A stretch of 64,000 bases of DNA, taken from contig VCJN01002357.1 of assembly GCA_006384855.1 (NCBI GenBank), positions 152,997-216,996 on the forward strand, in the 5' to 3' direction. Below the pieces are notes generated by a model. The model did no database searches. It was not told the DNA's origin and worked only from the letters and a program-made list of their open reading frames with translations. This DNA is from Tetraselmis striata (lineage: Eukaryota; Chlorophyta; Chlorodendrophyceae; Chlorodendrales; Chlorodendraceae). Shown here piece by piece: positions 57,969 to 64,000 of the stretch. Positions within the stretch are counted from its first letter, which is position 1. Each line of letters opens with the position of its first letter. The translations under genes and the position numbers were made by a program.

Positions 57969-58978
57969 ACAAGGCACTACCGGGCATCACAGGCATTACA
58001 GGGCTGTACCGTCCCGCCCCCTCTAGCGATGCGAGGGACATTTTATGCCCGATATATGCTAGTCGATTCTGCTTTTAAAATGTAGGCTTTTTCCTTCCCC
58101 AGTACTTTCCGTGCATTCTCTTGACGGTCTCCCTGTAACTAAAAAGATTATATATGCTAGTTGTTGTGTACCTGTTTATACACTAAAGCTGAGAAAATTA
58201 TCCGGTAGTCACACTGCCGCCACAGCATGCAGCAACCCAGTGCACTACACGCGGGTACTGCTCAGCAGGCATCATGAAGGGTGCGCTACGAGTACAGGGT
58301 AATCCTTTTTATACAGCGGTACGCCGCCGTTATTGGCGACTTGGCGGGCAACACCATCACCCCCGCCCAATCGGTCAGTCACGACTCTGGCCTGTCGCAC
58401 GCCACTCACGCCCGTCACCGCCCGTTTTACGCGCGCTGCCTGTCCGGTTACTTCCATAACAACCGTCTGCAAACATACCTGGTATCTTTGGGTTGCTAGG
58501 ACGAGCAGGGGGCACGGCGACGCCGGACCACTAGGGCTGAACTGGCCGGGGCTTTCGCGGACCCCGTGTTTGCTCCGTCCCAGAAACCTGGACAGCCGTT
58601 GACCGCGCGCCAACGAGGTCCGCACAGCGCCGCGCTGCCGCGCCGGCGGTCTGTCGCCCCCGGAAGGGCCACACCCACGAACGTAGGTCGCAACCCACCT
58701 GATTTGGCCGTAGACCTTGCGGTGGATGGGTGCTCGCGGCCTTTCTCAAGGGGGGGGGGGGGGAGGAGGCTCCCGCTCAGGCCCGTCATCGACACCGAAG
58801 AACCAATATTTGTTTGTGTTGCCCATTCACACAAACACACGCACATACGCGCGCGCGTAAGGGCGCGCGCATCCACGCACATCCTTTGCTAGGGCAGAAT
58901 CTCACTATAAATTCAGAACTCGCTACCCGATTCCAGTGTGCTCGTCCCTGCAGGCCCCAGCCTGCCCGGCGTTGCGCG
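57969..58978. other. Intergenic; upstream region of the Borealin-like gene
   Basis: Carries the second copy of the 9474-9525 repeat (58098-58148), a poly-G run at 58750-58763, and a (CA)n/(CG)n stretch at 58826-58870. No exon recognised. Confidence 0.45.
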
Positions 58979-61628
58979 ATGGTCGCACGAGTGGCGTTCG
59001 CGCCGGTAGACACCAATGCGAGCGCCTCGCCAGCCAGCGCCGCCGGGGTGGAAAAACGGCGGCAGGAAATTCGCGAGCAAGGTGCAGAGGCGCCCTGGGC
59101 TGACTTATGGGTGAGCAGATGGGGGGAAGGGAAGCGAAGGGGTGCGGGGGGTGGGGAGGCGCCCACGTTCTGGTTTTGCTCTACGCCCGCGCAGTTGAGC
59201 AAAAATGCCGGGACATCCAGCGGCAAGCGGAGGACGCGGTGATGGCACTGGAACAGGAGCTGCAGGTTCAGCTGATGAAGATCCCCCGCAAGGTTCGCAG
59301 AACCGGGAACACCTGCCGCTGTGGCGAGCTCTTGCCCTGAGCGAGCTGACCCGCACCGCTATGGCTGGCTGGCGGGGCAGGTGCGCGGCATGTCCTTCAA
59401 GGAGTTCCGCGAGGAGTTCAATGGCGACATCCAAGCGGTCCTGCTGGGCGGGAAGGACAGCGCCATCGCGCACCTGCTGGGCACCGCGCCGCCGGCCACA
59501 GCGCCTCGCACCGCCGGGCGCGCAGGCGCCTATCGCACAGTGGCGCCCGAGCCGCCGTCCACCAGCCGTGGGACGCGCAAGCGCGGGGCAGTGCCGGCAG
59601 AGGACCCGCAGAGTGCTAGCGGGAGGCCCAAGCGCGGGCGCGCTGGTGAGGGCCCAGTTCCACCCATGCCTGGCAGCGCCCCGCAGACCCTTCCACCTGC
59701 GCTCCCTCCCCTGCTAGCATCCTGCGGCGCGCTCGTCTCCAGCCTGCTGCCTGAGCAGCTGGCAGTGAAGTAGGCAAACGGGGAGAGGAGGGGTGATACT
59801 GAGCCGCGCGCCACCTGATCAGACTGCGACCCTGCTGTGCTGCCCCTGCGCACACCCGCAGCGGCCGCGGAGGTGCAGACCCCCGCTCCCTCCTCCTCCT
59901 CCACGCCTGCCACTGGGGGGCTAGCGCCTGGCACGGCTGCGCGGCAGGCAGCGCCCGGCGAGGTGGTCTACTCCCAGAGCGGTGAGTTACCAAAGCCCCC
60001 CACCCCCCAACCTCCTGTCCTGGCTGTCCATTTTCCCACACCCATCCTGCAGAGGCCACCAGATGGACGGTGGATTGAGCTACAGCTTTTCAAGTACACA
60101 TATTTCTTACCGTGTTATCATGACCAGACAACACATGCGTGGTTGTACATTTCATACGCTTCATAAAGTGGAGCTGCACAGTCGCCAAAGTAGTGACAGC
60201 GTGTAGTCGTCATGTCGTACAACCGCCGGAGTTTGTGTACCGACTTGGTGCTCAGCATGCAAAACGGTGCTTCAGCATCTCGGAGCGCTTCGTTTAATTC
60301 AATTGCGAGGGGGTAAATCGCAATGATGGGGGTGCAAGTGCTCCACTACGGGCGGTATGGCGACCTGTGCATGGAATCGCCCGGGCACCTGCCTCGTGCG
60401 TGCTTCACAGCTGGCCTCATACTTGACTTTGATAGCGTTCCGGTGAGGATGACGGGTGGTGCCCTCCCCCGGCTGGACCCTCCCCAGCATGCCCTCTCTC
60501 CTCCCGACTGATTGGCCCACCGCTCCGCCCACATCTCCCGCCACCCAGGCTCGCCTCTGACGCTGCCGCCGACAGTGATGCAAGGCGGCGCATACTCCCG
60601 GCTGCCGGCGCGGGTGGCGGCCGCTGCGCCCCCCGGCACCGCAGGCCCAACACTGTCCCTGACCACCATCAGCCGAGCGCGCACGGCCGCGCGGACCAAC
60701 CCCGCCAACGTGGCCACGGGTCGGAAGGCGCGCGGGCGGGCCAAGGCGCGCCAGGCGGTGCAGGAGGCGCAGGCGGCCGCCGCCGCAGAGGCAGACGCGG
60801 AGGTGGTGGAGGTGGCCCATGGGCTAACCATCACCACGGACGGTGAGCCTTTTTAGTTGATCCACCGCAACCGCGCTTTGGGTTCGCTACATGTTATTGT
60901 TTTTGACCCCCACATGAGGAAGGTGAAAGTACAATGTGATGATATGTTACAGCCGCCGCTGTTTCTCCCTTTCGTGTGTGTTTTCTCGGAGCGTTGCTGG
61001 ATATATGGTGTGCCCTGTTAGTTCCTTTGGGAGAAGGTGCCCTGCGCTGACCCGCGGCCGATGGCGTGCAGACGGGCAGCAGATCTCGCTGGACGGCGGC
61101 CTGGCGCACCTGCCGCCGGAGCTGCAGGCCGCGGCGGCCAAGCAGCTGCAGAGCCTCAAGGGACTGGTGGACGGGCTGCTCAGCCAGACAGCGCCGGCCG
61201 CTGCCCCGCCGGCCGCCGACGATGGGATGGCGGCGGCAGCGGCGGCGCCCGCCGAGGAGGCTCCCGCCACCGCCGCTATCCCGGCGCGTGAGGGCTTCCG
61301 GCGCGCGGACGCCTCGGAGGTTCAGAAGGGCAAGTGCGTGGTGCTGATTGCCGGCGCGGACGCAGAGGAGCGCTTCACCCAGCCGCTCCCCGGACGCGAG
61401 GGCGTCGCCTTCCACGTCGCCAAGGTCTCCAGCCGCTCGGGCGACGCGCTCAAGCTGGCGTACTACGCCACCGACGGCCACAAGTGGACCGAAGTGCGCG
61501 GCGCCGGGCGCAACCTGGCGCTCCGCGAGCGCGACGCCGCCGACATGGGCGACCTTGTTGCCGTCTTTGATGGGCTGACCAAGCGCGAGCGCACGCTGCC
61601 GCCCGAGGTGCGCAATCCCCAGCATTGA
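58979..61628 (+). CDS. Borealin-like chromosomal passenger complex subunit with extra C-terminal region
   Basis: Six exons agree in phase: 58979-59081, 59195-59292, 59381-59645, 59862-59981, 60549-60842 and 61072-61628, 478 residues. The N-terminus is a helix (VEKRRQEIREQVEQKCRDIQ, LEQELQVQLMKIPRKVRGM) followed by FKEFREEFNGDIQAVLL, the arrangement of the Borealin N-terminal domain that bundles with Survivin and INCENP. A basic Ser/Pro linker leads to GEVVYSQSGSPLTLP, matching the conserved GE..xSxNGSPL motif, and then to GQQISLDGGL...LQSLKGLVDGLL, like the Borealin C-terminal dimerisation segment. The complex guides Aurora kinase at centromeres and the midzone. After an Ala/Pro linker, the last about 115 residues (GKCVVLIAGADAEERF, VAFHVAKVSSRSGDALKLAYYATDGHKW) form a compact region I do not know from Borealins. 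The start codon is the first in frame with exon 1. The nearest TGTAA is far, at 62143. Confidence 0.7.
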
Positions 61629-63386
61629 GAATCTCAGCGGTTTGCGCTCTTGATCATCCCAATTGGATCGTGGTAATGCCAAGTCGAGCTTAAGGATCAA
61701 GGCTTACTAGAAAGCATTTCTCTGAGTCGGTACTCGTGAGCTCAGCATGCAAGTCGGGCGTGTCGTTTACCCGTGCATTTCAAGAAGCGGCGGACGGGTG
61801 CGGCATAGACTTTCCTTATTCCTTTGCTATGTATATTTGTACACTGCATTGGTTGGGCTTCAATCATGACAAGCCTGTATTCACTACAGCAAAGCGCATT
61901 TTGGAATTTAGCACGGGTGGGTGGCGGTGGCGGCTGATCCATTTTTGTGTATGGCTTGCTCCCTCCCGGGCGTGCAGGTAATGGACGCTGTGCAGGCCTC
62001 CATGGCGTAGCCCCCCCCCCCCCCCCCCCCCCCGCGGCGCGGCGCGCGTCAAGCCCCATTTCCAGTGTCTCCTCCTCGCCCATCCATACGCACGCCTCCC
62101 TGTCCACTGCACGAGGCCAGCTGGCCGCCATGCTGCCACTGGTGTAACCAAACGAGAGGACGGTCTGCGTAACGTCGGTGTTGGACGGATGGGGCCGCTG
62201 CCTACTGTTGTGCGCACCAAAAACGGATGGCAATGGCGTGATGGGTCGGTCGGTGTACTTTGCTCTGCCTGCCCTCATGCTGACCCGTCAGCAACTTGGC
62301 AGGTGAGATGCATTGCATCGCAGTGGGGGCGGCAAATAGTGCATACAGCGTAGATGCAAAGCCCCCAGTGTGTGAGAAGACTGTATGGGCAATTTTCTTT
62401 TCAGGCCCCCCTCCAGACGTGTTTGCTTGAAGAGCCTTTTCAACCCCCCCCCCCCCCCCCCCCCCCCACGAATTGTCTTCAGGACCTCTGGAGGGGGGTC
62501 TGAAATAATTTCAGGGGTCGGAATTTATATAGCTAGAGAAGGGGTTAGCAGCATCTATCGCATCGGCATGAGTAGGGAATGTTCCCACAGCATATTTTTT
62601 GCAATCATAATAATCTACTGCCCTACAACAACTGCCACAGGTCACATGTAGACATAACCATATCTCGGCACCGTGCAGGTACTCCTAACACACATTCATA
62701 TATCAAAGGGTGCATACTTGCATGCGGGCCCAATTTGAGACGTAGAACACGTGCCCATATGAGCGCGTCGACACCTGTATGCTGTAGTTCCGCTGCATCT
62801 CATGACAGGTAGGGCAGGTCGTTATTCGCAGTGTTCTTAGCAGTATCTATCACGTCAGAACCCGTAGGGAATGTTCCCACAGCTTCTTCATGCAATCCAC
62901 CCCTCAATCTTATCCTTTTATTAGACACTCGCGCCGTACCGTACAAACACAAACCGTCTGCATTGGTGCACCAAACGGGCTGCGAACAGATAGCGTTTTT
63001 ACCCCCCGCCCTCTGCGCGAAGAGGAAAAACAGTTAAAACGAAGAATGAAGCTTGAATACAGCACAGGTACATCACGCATTTTTTTGACGCGAAGCTTCA
63101 AAATAATTCGTTATTTTTGGCCCTGGGGACCGTATTTAATTGTACGGAAAGCATGGATGAGGCCATGGGCACTCCTGGCCTTGTGGGTGCGCCAGCTCCG
63201 CCCACAGCGGTAAACTGCAGTACGGGGCAGCGCGAGTACGCTAGGGTTTCATCTCATGTACGGCAAGGTTTGTGGATCAGGGGCAGGAGGCTGCGCAACC
63301 TTGGCCAGCAGCGCCTTGCCGCAATGGTGCATCCCTTCCGCCGTGCAACGCAAATGGATGACGGCTGGGCGGCCTGTGACACGCGC
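61629..63386. other. Intergenic, no gene assigned
   Basis: Poly-C runs at 62011-62034 and 62444-62467. A direct repeat of about 60 bp (agcatctatc...tagggaatgttcccacagc) occurs at 62549-62594 and 62838-62883; its core GGGAATGTTCCC is palindromic. No exon recognised. Confidence 0.5.
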
Positions 63387-63391
63387 TTACA
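63387..63391 (-). terminator. TGTAA poly(A) signal for the minus-strand gene at the right edge
   Basis: TTACA on the plus strand, 69 nt beyond the minus-strand stop at 63460. Confidence 0.55.
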
Positions 63392-63459
63392 AACACGGCC
63401 TACACCGCCGTGCGGCTGCCTTATACGGCGGGCGCTGCGCCCGACCGGAAACGCATATG

Positions 63460-63627
63460 TTAAATGGACAGCTGCTGGAACAGCCGCCCGAGGTCCCCGC
63501 CCTTGTCGCGCTGGTGCTTGATGTGCCGAAGCGTGTTGTTGTAGTACGCGGTTAACGCGGGGTCAGCGCTGCCGCCCTCGCCGCCCTCCATCTCGTTGGA
63601 CACCAGCTCCAGCAGGTCCTGCAGCAC
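63460..63627 (-). CDS. Last exon of an unrecognised minus-strand gene
   Basis: After a good acceptor (gatgcctcag|GTGC) the frame reads VLQDLLELVSNEMEGGEGG, then ADPALTAYYNNTLRHIKHQRD and ends LGRLFQQLSI at a TAA, followed by TGTAA. The helical, non-repetitive content, splice site and poly(A) signal support a real terminal exon of 55 codons. Upstream exons lie at higher coordinates or outside the window. I do not recognise the family. Confidence 0.55.
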   Translation of the reverse strand: MLQDLLELVSNEMEGGEGGSADPALTAYYNNTLRHIKHQRDKGGDLGRLFQQLSI

Positions 63628-63884
63628 CTGAGGCATCGCCCCAGAAGGGAGGGGGAGGGGAGGTGTCAGGCGTCGGGATGGGGAGGGGCAATCTTCCCGA
63701 GTAGATATCATATGTGCTAATGGCTGGGTACCCACCATTTAATTGGGTTCTAAGGTCCAAGAAGCAAGGCATTGTTTTGCAACACTGAGTCGGAACATAT
63801 CGGGTTTCGTGGTGGTGAATTCTGATATATTTCCAGATAAAGAATTAGTAGTCTAGCTCCATGTCAGCTCTCTCTCTCTGTAGG

Positions 63885-64000
63885 TATCTCCATCCCCCCC
63901 CCCCCCCCCCTCCCCTCTCTACAAGATACATGTATGTGTGTATATGTATATATACATACATATACATATATACGTACATATATATTTCATGTATTATATA
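63885..64000. repeat. Simple-sequence cluster at the right edge
   Basis: A short (TC)n run, a poly-C run (about 63894-63912) and a (TA)n/(CATA)n tract to the end of the window. Confidence 0.9.

Noticed and set aside
59107..59340. Separate small gene MGEQMGGREAKG... over the second Borealin exon
   Set aside because: It reads through the intron and the exon; splicing from 59081 to 59195 gives a better, family-consistent protein.

Overview
This window is eukaryotic nuclear DNA, most probably from a core chlorophyte green alga. Protein genes are split into many short exons with GT-AG introns whose phases agree across junctions. The pentamer TGTAA, the usual green-algal poly(A) signal, follows the stop codon of most reconstructed genes. 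Homologues fit a flagellate or coccoid alga, but the species cannot be fixed from sequence alone. There is no bacterial operon structure. Long poly-C/poly-G runs are extremely common, often inside introns.

Genes, left to right: the 3' end of a peroxisomal ABC transporter of subfamily D (53-1336, +); a destruction-box protein (about 4942-3627, -); an unrecognised multi-exon coiled-coil protein (10015-13576, +); an Asx-like chromatin protein with a DEUBAD segment between two winged helices (34095-38279, +); a PQ-loop lysosomal/vacuolar amino-acid transporter (45298-47837, +); a convergent galactose-3-O-sulfotransferase-type enzyme (49752-48237, -); a Borealin-like chromosomal passenger subunit with an extra C-terminal region (58979-61628, +); and the last exon of an unrecognised minus-strand gene (63627-63460).

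The rest is largely transposon territory. 5.8-9.0 kb holds a tyrosine-recombinase element with split direct repeats and no reverse transcriptase. A non-autonomous relative with the same A/B repeat logic fills 53.2-58.0 kb and carries three tandem 1.1-kb units; a solo terminal remnant lies at 38.85-39.13 kb. 15-18.7 kb is a decayed gag-bearing retroelement with tandem repeats. 20057-20638 is a tiny LTR element (TRIM). 24289-27836 is a complete-ended PIF/Harbinger transposon with a TAA target duplication and a broken transposase. 40-44.5 kb contains two decayed non-LTR retroelement C-termini in opposite orientations. Small dispersed families link these blocks.

The most unusual non-coding feature is an array of about 14 copies of a 20-bp palindrome (consensus GACCTGTGTACACAGGTC-like) at 22758-23249. 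Another is a palindromic TGTAATTACA at 48001-48010, sited where two convergent genes could share a poly(A) signal. Exon boundaries are my own reconstructions from splice consensus and reading-frame phase; no transcript data or database search was available.
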